A stretch of 51,658 nucleotides of DNA from contig CANRAY010000007.1 of the NCBI GenBank assembly GCA_947628735.1, positions 1 through 51,658 of the forward strand, given 5' to 3'. This document shows, piece after piece, positions 1-7,518 of this stretch (position 1 is its first letter; every line of letters starts with the position of its first letter). A program made the position numbers and the translations under genes. The notes under the pieces were generated by a model that had not been told where the DNA came from, ran no database searches, and worked only from the letters and a program-made list of their open reading frames with translations. The stretch comes from an uncultured Clostridia bacterium. Lineage in GTDB: Bacteria > Bacillota > Clostridia > TANB77 > CAG-508.

Positions 1-194
1 GTAATTGTAATACCTCTTTCTTGCTCTTGAACCATCCAGTCCATAGTAGCTTCACCTTCGTGAACTTCTCCTATTTTGTGGGTTTTTCCTGTATAGAAAA
101 GTATTCTTTCTGTTGTTGTTGTTTTTCCTGCATCAATGTGGGCAACGATTCCTATATTTCTTGTTTTCTCTAAAGGAAATTCTCTTCCAGCCAT
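1..194 (-). CDS. fusA: Translation elongation factor G, N-terminal part (cut by window edge)
   Basis: The reverse strand reads [20 protein letters not shown] and continues [17 protein letters not shown], which is the G1 P-loop of EF-G, then [13 protein letters not shown] and EQERGITIT, the switch I region. EF-G is the cytosolic GTPase that drives translocation on the ribosome and acts with RRF in recycling. Only the first 64 or so codons lie in the window; the gene runs off the left edge. The ATG at 192-194 follows an AGGAGG at about 201-208. It is the third gene after rpsL and rpsG, 25 bp after the rpsG stop, as in the classical str operon. The frame is open to the window edge. Confidence 0.97.
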   Translation of the reverse strand, partial: MAGREFPLEKTRNIGIVAHIDAGKTTTTERILFYTGKTHKIGEVHEGEATMDWMVQEQERGITI

Positions 195-219
195 TTTTTT
201 CCTCCTACTTTATCTTTTA

Positions 220-690
220 TTAAAATTTGTAATGTGCAAAAGCACGGTTTGCTTCTGCCATTCTATGCATATCTTCTTTCTTCTTGAAAGCTCCGCCGTT
301 TCCAGCTACTGCATCCATTATTTCAGCTGCTAATTTTTCAGCCATAGTTTTTTCATGTCTATTTCTTGCGTATGTTACAAGCCATCTTAAACCTAAAGTT
401 TGTCTTCTTTCTGGTCTAATTTCAATTGGAACTTGGTATGTTGCACCACCAATTCTTCTTGCTTTAACTTCAAGAACAGGCATTACATTCTCTAAAGCTG
501 CTTCAAACACTTCTAATGGATCTTTTTGCTCTTTTTCTTTTATGATATCAAAAGCATCATAAACGATTGATTGAGCAATTGTTTTTTTACCATCTAGCAT
601 TACGTTGTTAATTAATTTTGTAACAACTTTGCTGTTATATATTGGATCTGGTAAAACTTCTCTTTTTGCTATATATCCTTTTCTTGGCAC
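220..690 (-). CDS. rpsG: Ribosomal protein S7
   Basis: The 156-residue product is full length for bacterial S7 ([10 protein letters not shown]... to ...AFAHYKF). S7 starts assembly of the 30S head by binding the 3' domain of 16S rRNA and lies next to the mRNA exit. Conserved S7 stretches are visible: [35 protein letters not shown], and [10 protein letters not shown]. In E. coli S7 is also the autogenous repressor of the str operon. It lies between rpsL (190-bp spacer) and fusA (25-bp spacer) on the same strand. A GGAGGGA-type ribosome binding site precedes the ATG at 690. Nothing is atypical in the protein; the long folded spacer upstream is unusual and listed separately. Confidence 0.98.
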   Translation of the reverse strand: MPRKGYIAKREVLPDPIYNSKVVTKLINNVMLDGKKTIAQSIVYDAFDIIKEKEQKDPLEVFEAALENVMPVLEVKARRIGGATYQVPIEIRPERRQTLGLRWLVTYARNRHEKTMAEKLAAEIMDAVAGNGGAFKKKEDMHRMAEANRAFAHYKF

Positions 691-715
691 TATTCTTCCC
701 TCCTTATTTGTATTT

Positions 716-880
716 GATACAAAATGTTTTGTATCTCGGTACTCTGAAAAGCTTTCTTAGCTTTTCCGTAAGTGCGTATAATCTATTTTAAATTTAAGTA
801 CCTTAAATTAGTAAAGTAGTTATATGCACTGCTCGTGTAATGTATGTTAATTACACAATTGTCATTTCCATAAAAATGAC
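716..880 (-). promoter_or_regulatory. rpsL-rpsG spacer with five short hairpins
   Basis: The spacer between the rpsL stop and the rpsG ribosome binding site holds five inverted repeats: 861-880 (7-bp arms, starting just after the rpsL stop), 835-856 (GTGTAAT/ATTACAC), 791-808 (AATTTAAG/CTTAAATT), 746-766 (GAAAAGC/GCTTTTC) and 716-735 (GATACAAAATGTTTTGTATC). None is followed by a T run on the minus strand, so they do not look like terminators. In E. coli S7 binds the intercistronic region of this same pair; that the hairpins serve this purpose here is inference. Confidence 0.5.
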
Positions 881-1294
881 TTATTTCTTAGGTTTCTTTG
901 CTCCATACTTAGATCTACCTTGCATTCTGTCTTTTACACCTGCTGTATCTAATGTTCCTCTAATTATATGGTATCTAACACCAGGAAGATCTTTTACTCT
1001 TCCACCTCTAATTAAAACAACACTATGCTCTTGTAAGTTATGTCCTATTCCAGGAATGTATGAAGTAACTTCAAATCCGTTTGAAAGTCTTACTCTGGCA
1101 ACTTTTCTTAATGCTGAGTTTGGCTTCTTAGGTGTTACTGTCTTTACAACTGTACAAACACCTCTTTTTTGTGGAGATCTTTTATTTGTTACTCTTTTAT
1201 TTCTTGAATTGTATCCATGTTGTAAAGCTGGTGCTGTAGATTTTGTTGTAGATGTTTTTCTTCCTTTTCTTACTAATTGATTAATTGTTGGCAC
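881..1294 (-). CDS. rpsL: Ribosomal protein S12
   Basis: The 137-residue product is a normal-length S12, the 30S protein at the decoding centre that monitors codon-anticodon pairing. The sequence shows [39 protein letters not shown] and [10 protein letters not shown], followed by a basic tail ([11 protein letters not shown]). The lysines at the two sites where streptomycin-resistance substitutions usually occur (the second Lys of TPKKPNS and the Lys of RVKDLPG) are both wild type. It is the first gene of the str operon, with its own consensus promoter about 75-105 bp upstream. The ATG at 1294 follows an AGGAGGTGA-like site. Confidence 0.98.
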   Translation of the reverse strand: MPTINQLVRKGRKTSTTKSTAPALQHGYNSRNKRVTNKRSPQKRGVCTVVKTVTPKKPNSALRKVARVRLSNGFEVTSYIPGIGHNLQEHSVVLIRGGRVKDLPGVRYHIIRGTLDTAGVKDRMQGRSKYGAKKPKK

Positions 1295-1320
1295 TTAAAT
1301 TTCACCTCCTATAAAATAAA

Positions 1321-1369
1321 TTAAACGTTACGGAAATGCATACTTAATGCATTTTAGTATAACGTTTAA
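1321..1369 (-). promoter_or_regulatory. Nested inverted repeat at the start of the str operon transcript
   Basis: Outer arms TTAAACGTTA (1321-1330) and TAACGTTTAA (1360-1369) enclose inner arms AAATGCA (1334-1340) and TGCATTT (1348-1354). The predicted transcription start (about 1364) falls inside the upstream outer arm. The repeat could therefore act as an operator in DNA, or as a 5'-terminal RNA hairpin built from the inner stem and part of the outer stem. Its function is not known from the sequence. Confidence 0.5.
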
Positions 1370-1370
1370 T

Positions 1371-1399
1371 ATTTTATCATATTACCATTTATTTGTCAA
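1371..1399 (-). promoter_or_regulatory. Sigma-A-type promoter of the rpsL-rpsG-fusA operon
   Basis: On the minus strand a perfect -35 TTGACA (1394-1399) and a -10 TAAAAT (1371-1376) are separated by 17 bp. It lies between the terminator of the upstream unit and rpsL, so it should drive the str operon. Confidence 0.85.
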
Positions 1400-1434
1400 C
1401 GATTTACTTATTTCTTTCACTATTTCTACATAAT

Positions 1435-1466
1435 AAAAAACTCTTTATTTTCATAAAGAGTTTTTT
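1435..1466 (-). terminator. Intrinsic terminator after the coiled-coil gene
   Basis: Arms CTCTTTAT (1441-1448) and ATAAAGAG (1453-1460) with a 4-base loop are flanked by six A on one side and six T on the other. It can therefore act on either strand. It lies about 20 bp past the stop of the gene ending at 1485. Confidence 0.85.
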
Positions 1467-1484
1467 ATTTAAAATTTATTATAA

Positions 1485-2684
1485 TTATTCTCTTGATCCA
1501 TCATCATTTGATCTTGATTCTTCACTATCTCCTTTTGATTCTTCACTTCTTGTCATTTTTCTTACATTTTTAGCTGCTTTTTGTACATCTTCATCTGTAT
1601 GATCTATTGTATCTTTTACAATGTCATATTGGTAAGCACTTCTAAATTGTGCTGCTCTTGATGGTTTTTCATCCTTAGGAGTAGACTCTTCCTCTCTTGC
1701 AGATTCTTCTGTTTTAGTTGTAGAATCTTTTGTTTCTTCTTTTTCTCCTCTAAATGCATCTTTAAAGAATTTTTTAATTCTTGCCCATAATCCTAATTTT
1801 GGAGGGTTAGCAGGTAAATTTGATTCTTCTTTTTTGCCTTTTCTTGCTTTTCCTGCTTTTTCTTCTTTCTCTTCTTGTTGTTCACCTTTCATTTGTAATG
1901 GATGTCCTAGTACTCCTTCATATTCTTCTTTCATATGTTGCAAATGTTTTTCTTTTCCTGCAATTGCCTTTTCCAAATTTGTTGTTGTTAATTCAAATAT
2001 TACATTACGTTGTTCAGGTGTTAAATCTGGATAATTCTTATCTATAAATGTAGTTAATGGAGCAACAATTTCAGTTTCTATTTTTCCTTGAAGTGTTGCT
2101 AGTTCTTGCTTTTTATTTGTTAATTCAGTTTCTTCTTCAGGTGTTCTATTAGTTTTAGCTTCTAACTTTGTAATTGCTGATTGTAAAGAAGATACTTTTC
2201 TATTATTTTTTACAAGAGCATTAATTTGTGATTTTACATTTGGATGTTCTTCTATGATTGTTTGTAATTTTTTATATGTATCTATGTCTCTTTGGGCCTT
2301 TATTGCTTCTTTTTCATATCTTCTTGCTACTACGTCATTTATATAATCTTTCATACCTGGCATTTCTTTTAAAGCTGTTACTCTGCTATTTACTTTATCT
2401 AATGCTCCTTGTAGTTTTTCTTTATATTCTTCTAATGCTTTCTTTGCTGCCTCTATTTCGTCTTTCTTAGCTTTTATTGCGTTATCATCATAAGTATGTG
2501 GTTGTCCACTTTTTTCATCAAAATCATTACGAGCTTCCATCATGTTTAATTCTGATTGTAATCTTCCTAATGCTTGTTCTTTGGATTTATCTGCTAACAA
2601 TGTCTCATAAGCACTTTTGTCTGCTTTATATTTTTCATTTAATTGTTGTATTTTTTTCATGTCTCCAGATTGTTCTTTTGCCAT
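1485..2684 (-). CDS. Predicted coiled-coil protein, function unknown
   Basis: The 399-residue product is not recognised. It is hydrophilic, rich in Glu and Lys, and mostly predicted helix with long heptad-like stretches over about residues 1-255. A Lys/Glu-rich linker follows, then one short amphipathic stretch, LGLWARIKKFFKDAF (about residues 297-312), that could touch a membrane surface. The C-terminal 85 residues are low-complexity Ser/Glu/Asp/Lys. There is no signal peptide, transmembrane helix or catalytic motif, and no cysteine was noticed. AAGGAGATGGG precedes the ATG at 2684. It lies 31 bp after a 54-residue acidic protein and shares its promoter; a strong terminator follows. A scaffold or cytoskeleton-like role is possible, but nothing in the sequence proves it. 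Confidence 0.75.
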   Translation of the reverse strand: MAKEQSGDMKKIQQLNEKYKADKSAYETLLADKSKEQALGRLQSELNMMEARNDFDEKSGQPHTYDDNAIKAKKDEIEAAKKALEEYKEKLQGALDKVNSRVTALKEMPGMKDYINDVVARRYEKEAIKAQRDIDTYKKLQTIIEEHPNVKSQINALVKNNRKVSSLQSAITKLEAKTNRTPEEETELTNKKQELATLQGKIETEIVAPLTTFIDKNYPDLTPEQRNVIFELTTTNLEKAIAGKEKHLQHMKEEYEGVLGHPLQMKGEQQEEKEEKAGKARKGKKEESNLPANPPKLGLWARIKKFFKDAFRGEKEETKDSTTKTEESAREEESTPKDEKPSRAAQFRSAYQYDIVKDTIDHTDEDVQKAAKNVRKMTRSEESKGDSEESRSNDDGSRE

Positions 2685-2715
2685 AATCCCATCTCCTTTT
2701 TATAATACTTTCTTT

Positions 2716-2880
2716 TTATTCATTATCGATGTCTTCAACATCTTCATTGTAATCTTCATAATTTTCTAAATAGTCTTCTACTTCTTCAATTCTCTCTTCT
2801 AGTCTTACTTTTAAATCTACTAATTCTTCTACTGTTAGGTCTTCTAAGTCCATATTTTCAATATCATCAAAATTATCCAT
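2716..2880 (-). CDS. Small acidic protein, 54 residues, function unknown
   Basis: The reverse strand from ATG 2880 encodes MDNFDDIENM, then DLEDLTVEEL, VDLKVRLEER and IEEVEDYLEN, and ends DIDNE before TAA at 2716-2718. About 45% of residues are Asp or Glu, and the middle forms one probable amphipathic helix. GAAAGGAGAT (2891-2900) is correctly spaced before the ATG, and a consensus promoter lies directly upstream, so the ORF is credible despite its size. It is the first gene of a two-gene unit with the basic and acidic coiled-coil protein. A partner or regulatory role for that protein is inference. Confidence 0.7.
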   Translation of the reverse strand: MDNFDDIENMDLEDLTVEELVDLKVRLEERIEEVEDYLENYEDYNEDVEDIDNE

Positions 2881-2930
2881 AGCTTTAAAAATCTCCTTTC
2901 TTTTGTTTATTTACATAACATCTGTTTTTT

Positions 2931-2959
2931 ATTATACACTACTTTACAGTTTTTGTCAA
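2931..2959 (-). promoter_or_regulatory. Sigma-A-type promoter of the acidic and coiled-coil gene pair
   Basis: Minus strand TTGACA (2954-2959), a 17-bp spacer and TATAAT (2931-2936) form a full consensus promoter. It is located just after the trmFO stop, so the two small genes are transcribed independently of trmFO. Confidence 0.9.
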
Positions 2960-2980
2960 TAATTTGTCTTTTTTAGTATA

Positions 2981-4432
2981 TTATAACAAATTTAATTTGT
3001 CTAGTGCATTTTTTGATAATTTTTCGTATCTTTGTTTTTTATCCCTTATTTTTTCTCTTAGCTCTGGTAATATTCCAAAATTAGCATTCATTGGTTGAAA
3101 GCTTTCTTTTGGTGTTGATATATATTTTGCTAATGCTCCTATCATTGTTTCTTCTGAAAAGATAATTCTTTCTTCTTCATTATATTTTACTATAATATCA
3201 TCTTCTCTTATATCTATATTGAAATATTTTTGAAATTGTTTAATTGCATTTAATGCAGATACCATTCCAGAACTAATTGATTCAACATATCCTTCTACAC
3301 CAGTTATCTGTCCTGCGAAGTAAATGTTATGATTACTTTTTAATTGATATGTTTCATCTAATAATTCTGGTGAATTTATAAATGTATTTCTATGCATTAC
3401 TCCATATTTAGTAAATTCGGCATTTTCTAGTCCTGGTATCATTTGGAATACTCGTTTTTGTTCTCCATATTTAAGGTTAGTTTGAAATCCTACCATATTA
3501 TATATTGTTCCTTCTTTATTGTCTTGTCTTAATTGAACTACTGCATATGGTCTTTTTCCTGTTCTTTTATCTGTGAATCCTACTGGTTTTAATGGTCCAT
3601 ACCTTAAAGTATCTTTTCCTCTTTTAGCCATTACTTCAATTGGCATACATCCTTCAAAAATTTCTTTTTTCTCAAATTCATGTAATTCTACTACTTCTGC
3701 TTTTACCAATTCGTCCCAAAACTTTTCATATTCTTCTTGATTCATTGGTAAATTAATATAACTTTTTTCTTGATTCTTTAGTCTGCTATTCCAATCTTCT
3801 ATGCTTTCTTCTTTTTTTCTTTCTTGCTCATAGCGATTTCCTTCAAATGCAATTTGCATATTAATACTTTCTTTTTCTATAATTGGCGCTGCTGCATCAT
3901 AAAAGTGTAGTTTATCTTCTTTAATTATTTCTGATATTTCCTGTGATAAAGCATCTGATGTTAATGGACCTGTTGCTATAATTACTATTCCTTCATTCAT
4001 TAGATCTTTTAAAGATATTATAGAATTATTATCTACTTTTTCATCGGATTTATCTCCAGTTTTTCCTATTTCCTGATGTATTATTTCCACATTATTCATA
4101 TTTTCTAGTGTATTAGTTATTTTTTCAGCAAATAGTTCTCTATCTACTGCTAATGCTTGTCCTGCCGGAACAGATACTTCATCTGCAGTTTTTATTAATA
4201 AAGAATCTAATATGCGTAATTCTTCTTTTAATAAACCACATGCATTTGTGATTAAGTTTGATTTAAATGAATTACTACATACAATTTCTGCCAAGTTTTC
4301 ATTGTGATGTGCTGGTGAAAACTTTGTTGGTTTCATTTCATATAATTTTACTTTAATTCCTCTTTTGGCGATTTGATAAGCCGCTTCTGATCCTGCTAAG
4401 CCTCCGCCTATTACTGTAATATAGTCTTTCAT
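2981..4432 (-). CDS. trmFO: tRNA (uracil-54-C5)-methyltransferase, folate- and FAD-dependent (TrmFO)
   Basis: TrmFO makes ribothymidine at position 54 of tRNA using methylenetetrahydrofolate and FADH2. The N-terminus KDYITVIGGGLAGSEAAYQI is its dinucleotide-binding motif. Family stretches EIVCSNSFKSN, RYGPLKPVGFTDKRTGKRPYAVVQLRQ, GFQTNLKYGEQKRVFQMIPGLE and YFAGQITGVEGYVESISSG are all present. The ATG at 4432 is preferred: it follows AAAGGACAGGAAA and matches the usual N-terminus, whereas the upstream TTG at 4459 would overlap the previous gene. This gives 483 residues, longer than the usual 435-450, with extra segments around residues 135-155 and 205-230. It begins 19 bp after the SNF2-family gene. 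In many Bacillota trmFO (gid) sits next to topA; here the helicase gene lies between them. Confidence 0.96.
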   Translation of the reverse strand: MKDYITVIGGGLAGSEAAYQIAKRGIKVKLYEMKPTKFSPAHHNENLAEIVCSNSFKSNLITNACGLLKEELRILDSLLIKTADEVSVPAGQALAVDRELFAEKITNTLENMNNVEIIHQEIGKTGDKSDEKVDNNSIISLKDLMNEGIVIIATGPLTSDALSQEISEIIKEDKLHFYDAAAPIIEKESINMQIAFEGNRYEQERKKEESIEDWNSRLKNQEKSYINLPMNQEEYEKFWDELVKAEVVELHEFEKKEIFEGCMPIEVMAKRGKDTLRYGPLKPVGFTDKRTGKRPYAVVQLRQDNKEGTIYNMVGFQTNLKYGEQKRVFQMIPGLENAEFTKYGVMHRNTFINSPELLDETYQLKSNHNIYFAGQITGVEGYVESISSGMVSALNAIKQFQKYFNIDIREDDIIVKYNEEERIIFSEETMIGALAKYISTPKESFQPMNANFGILPELREKIRDKKQRYEKLSKNALDKLNLL

Positions 4433-4451
4433 ATTTTCCTGTCCTTTATAT

Positions 4452-7415
4452 TTATTCAAAAAGAGACATAATATCTTCTTTTGATAATTTATTAATAAAT
4501 GTTGTCTCTGTTGATAGTAAGTTTTCTGCTAGCTTTGCTTTTTTCTGCTGTAACTCATATATTTTTTCTTCTATTGAATTTTTTGTAATTAATTTATATA
4601 CTTGTACATTCTTTTTTTGTCCTATTCTATATGTTCTATCAGTTGCTTGATTTTCTGTTGATAAGTTCCACCATGGATCATAGTGAATTACCATATCTGC
4701 TCCTATTAAGTTTAATCCTGTTCCTCCAGCCTTCAAGGATATTAAAAATACTTTTACATCTTGTTTTTCATTGAACTCATCTACTAGTTTTATTCTATCT
4801 CCTACTTTTGTTTGACCTGTTAACTTAAAATATTTTATATTTTCTTCTTTTAGTTTTTCTTCTAATATGTCAAACATACTGGTATATCCAGAAAATAATA
4901 ATATTTTATGTCCTGCAGATACAGCATCTTTTACTACTTCTATACACTGAGTTAACTTGCTGCTTTCTCCTTTATAATTATCTATAAATAATGATGGATG
5001 GCAACAAATTTGTCTTAATCTCATTAACAATGCTAATATTTTAATTTGGCTTTTTTCAAAACCGTTTTCATTAATTTCTTTTATTGCCTCTTTTTTAGCA
5101 TTTGCTACATATGACATATAAATTTTTAATTGTTCATCTTGCATTTCATTATTTAAAATTGTGATTGTTTTATCAGGAAGTTCTGTTAATACTTCTTTCT
5201 TTATTCTTCTTAAAACAAATGGTTCTATTAACATTTTTAACCTATTCATTGTGCTATCATCATTGTCACGTACAATAGGAATTTCATATAATTCTTTAAA
5301 TTTTTTATATGCAAATAAGTAATCAGGCATTATGAAATCAAAAATAGACCATAGCTCTGATAAAGAATTCTCAATTGGTGTTCCAGTTAAGGCATATTTT
5401 GTTTCTGCTTGAATTGATTTTATTGCTTTTGAATTTTGTGTGTTATTGTTTTTAATATACTGTGCTTCATCTGCTATAATATATTTAAATTCATAATTTA
5501 ATTCTTTATATAATTCTATATCTCTTTTTAGTAAATCATATGAAGTAATTACAATATCGTATTTATTTATATTTTTAATTTGTTTTGCTCTTTCTTCTAT
5601 ATTTCCTCTAATTACTAAACTTTTTAAAGTAGGAGTAAATCTTTTTATTTCATTATCCCAATTTAAAGAAAGTGAACTTGGGCATACTACTATACTTGCT
5701 TTTGAATTTTTATTTTTATTTACATAGTTTAATATTACTGCAAGCATTTGAATAGTTTTTCCTAATCCCATGTCATCAGCTAGGATTCCTCCTAATTTAT
5801 AATTATCTAATATACTTAACCATTGGAATCCTATTTTTTGATAGCTTCTTAAATCTGCATTTAAATTATCTGGTAAATTTATTTCAGCTTGTATTTCTTT
5901 TTGATCAATACTATTTACAAATTGTTTAAAATCATTTGTCTTTGTTACTGTCATTCCTTTAATATTTTTTAATAGTCTGTCTAAGTACATTCCTCTATAT
6001 ATTGGTAGTCTTATTTCACCTTTTTCAATTTGTCTGTAATCTACATCTAATTCATCTGTAATGTTGCTAATAAAATTCATTGTTTCATTATCTTCTAATT
6101 GTAAAAAGCTTCCGTCTTTTAGTCTATGATATTTCTTTTTTAGTCTATACTTTTGCATAATATTTTTTAATTCTTCAATATCAAAGTCTACATTTGAAAA
6201 ATCAATTTTTAGCAAATTATCTTCTATTTTAACACTTAAATTGCCTACTTTAGGTCCTTTTATTCCTTTTTGTTTAAAGCTTTCTGTTGCTAAAACTTCA
6301 AATTTTTGCATATATGTATCAATTTCTGTTGATAGAAATTGATATATTTTTTCTTCTTCTACAAGAACTAATCTTGCATTTTCTTTGTCTAACATGAATC
6401 CAGTATTAATGAAAATATCTAATACTTCATTTTCTTTTGCAATATCTCTTGCAATTTCTTCTTTTTGCTCTAACAATGGATTAAATTCTTTTTCTCCATA
6501 TACAAATTTAATATCTGCTAATATATAATTTTTATCGTTAATATCTAAATATACTTTTACAAAAAGTTCTTCTGGTATGTATTTTTCAATTATATTTTTA
6601 TCTAATTGGCTTATATCTACTTCTTCTTTAATATTTGGATATATTAAAGAGCAAAAACTTGCTAAATCCTCTTCTTTAAATCTAATTTCTTGTGTATAGT
6701 TGTTTCTAAATATTTGTAACAATTTTAATACTGTTTCTTTAAAATTTTTGTTACATTGATATAATTTATCTTCTGTCAAAAAATATATATATTCTTTTCC
6801 TTCTAAAATATCATATGAGAATACATCTATATTAACTGTCATGGCATAATCACCTTTAGTTTCGTCATATTCTATTTTAAATTTAATATCTGGTTTTTGA
6901 TTAAGAAATTCAATTGTTTTTTCTGTATAATCTTTTTTAAATCCTATTTCTCTTCCTTGTAATATTTCAAATAATTCATCTAGCCCTGTATTTGAAATTG
7001 TAATATTTTCATCACTTATTGCTTTTATATATCTTCCATAGCTTCCTGCTACTTCATTGGCATATTTAATTATTTCCGCATATTTTAGCACATAATTAAG
7101 AAGCTTTTCATCTTCTTTAGAGAAAGCTTCTTCTGTATGGATAAATTCTAACTTTGTTCCATATTTATATAATTCGTTTTTTAACATTCTTTCATAAAAC
7201 TCAGTTAGACTTTTAATACGGTAAAATTGTTTGTCACCGATTTTTAGCTCTAACTTTAAGCTTTTCTTGAAAGAGTCGTATATAATTTTGGGTTCAATTC
7301 GAATATTTTTTTCTAATATTTCTTTTTGGATTGCTTCTTCTTTTTTATAGCTATTATGATAAAACGTGTGCATGACTTGTTTAAAAATTTTATATTGTTC
7401 ATCACTCTGTCTCAT
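4452..7415 (-). CDS. SNF2-family DEAD/H-box helicase-like ATPase
   Basis: The 987-residue protein has a complete Swi2/Snf2 motor in its C-terminal half: the Walker A region ILADDMGLGKTIQML (about residue 547), DEAQ (about 648), TGTPIENSLSELWSI, and the helicase C-terminal motifs LISLKAGGTGLNLIGADMVI and ATDRTYRIGQ (about 933). Such bacterial proteins translocate on double-stranded DNA and remodel protein-DNA or RNA polymerase complexes; the substrate here is unknown. The first 500 residues resemble the SNF2-associated region of bacterial family members, but I see no Cys/His pattern of a SWIM zinc finger, which many relatives carry at the N-terminus. It has its own promoter and probably carries trmFO as the second gene. 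The ribosome binding site (GGGGGT) is atypical but acceptable. Confidence 0.93.
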   Translation of the reverse strand: MRQSDEQYKIFKQVMHTFYHNSYKKEEAIQKEILEKNIRIEPKIIYDSFKKSLKLELKIGDKQFYRIKSLTEFYERMLKNELYKYGTKLEFIHTEEAFSKEDEKLLNYVLKYAEIIKYANEVAGSYGRYIKAISDENITISNTGLDELFEILQGREIGFKKDYTEKTIEFLNQKPDIKFKIEYDETKGDYAMTVNIDVFSYDILEGKEYIYFLTEDKLYQCNKNFKETVLKLLQIFRNNYTQEIRFKEEDLASFCSLIYPNIKEEVDISQLDKNIIEKYIPEELFVKVYLDINDKNYILADIKFVYGEKEFNPLLEQKEEIARDIAKENEVLDIFINTGFMLDKENARLVLVEEEKIYQFLSTEIDTYMQKFEVLATESFKQKGIKGPKVGNLSVKIEDNLLKIDFSNVDFDIEELKNIMQKYRLKKKYHRLKDGSFLQLEDNETMNFISNITDELDVDYRQIEKGEIRLPIYRGMYLDRLLKNIKGMTVTKTNDFKQFVNSIDQKEIQAEINLPDNLNADLRSYQKIGFQWLSILDNYKLGGILADDMGLGKTIQMLAVILNYVNKNKNSKASIVVCPSSLSLNWDNEIKRFTPTLKSLVIRGNIEERAKQIKNINKYDIVITSYDLLKRDIELYKELNYEFKYIIADEAQYIKNNNTQNSKAIKSIQAETKYALTGTPIENSLSELWSIFDFIMPDYLFAYKKFKELYEIPIVRDNDDSTMNRLKMLIEPFVLRRIKKEVLTELPDKTITILNNEMQDEQLKIYMSYVANAKKEAIKEINENGFEKSQIKILALLMRLRQICCHPSLFIDNYKGESSKLTQCIEVVKDAVSAGHKILLFSGYTSMFDILEEKLKEENIKYFKLTGQTKVGDRIKLVDEFNEKQDVKVFLISLKAGGTGLNLIGADMVIHYDPWWNLSTENQATDRTYRIGQKKNVQVYKLITKNSIEEKIYELQQKKAKLAENLLSTETTFINKLSKEDIMSLFE

Positions 7416-7448
7416 TATGCTATACCCCCACTAAATTACTAGTGAAAC

Positions 7449-7477
7449 ATTATATCATAACTTTACGTTTTTTTCAA
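7449..7477 (-). promoter_or_regulatory. Promoter of the SNF2-trmFO unit
   Basis: Minus strand TTGAAA (7472-7477), 17 bp, TATAAT (7449-7454), with the spacer ending in TGA just before the -10. The start should fall about 25 bp upstream of the ATG at 7415. Confidence 0.85.
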
Positions 7478-7484
7478 CCACAAT

Positions 7485-7518
7485 AAATAAAATGAAGGAA
7501 AATTCCTTCATTTTATTT
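7485..7518 (-). terminator. Terminator overlapping the topA stop codon
   Basis: Sixteen-base arms (7485-7500 and 7503-7518) pair perfectly around a 2-base centre, with A-rich and T-rich ends on both sides. The TAA of topA (7513-7515) lies within the first-transcribed arm. Confidence 0.8.

Noticed and set aside
4433..4459. TrmFO starting at TTG 4459
   Set aside because: It would add nine residues absent from the family and overlap the SNF2 gene; the ATG at 4432 has a better ribosome binding site.
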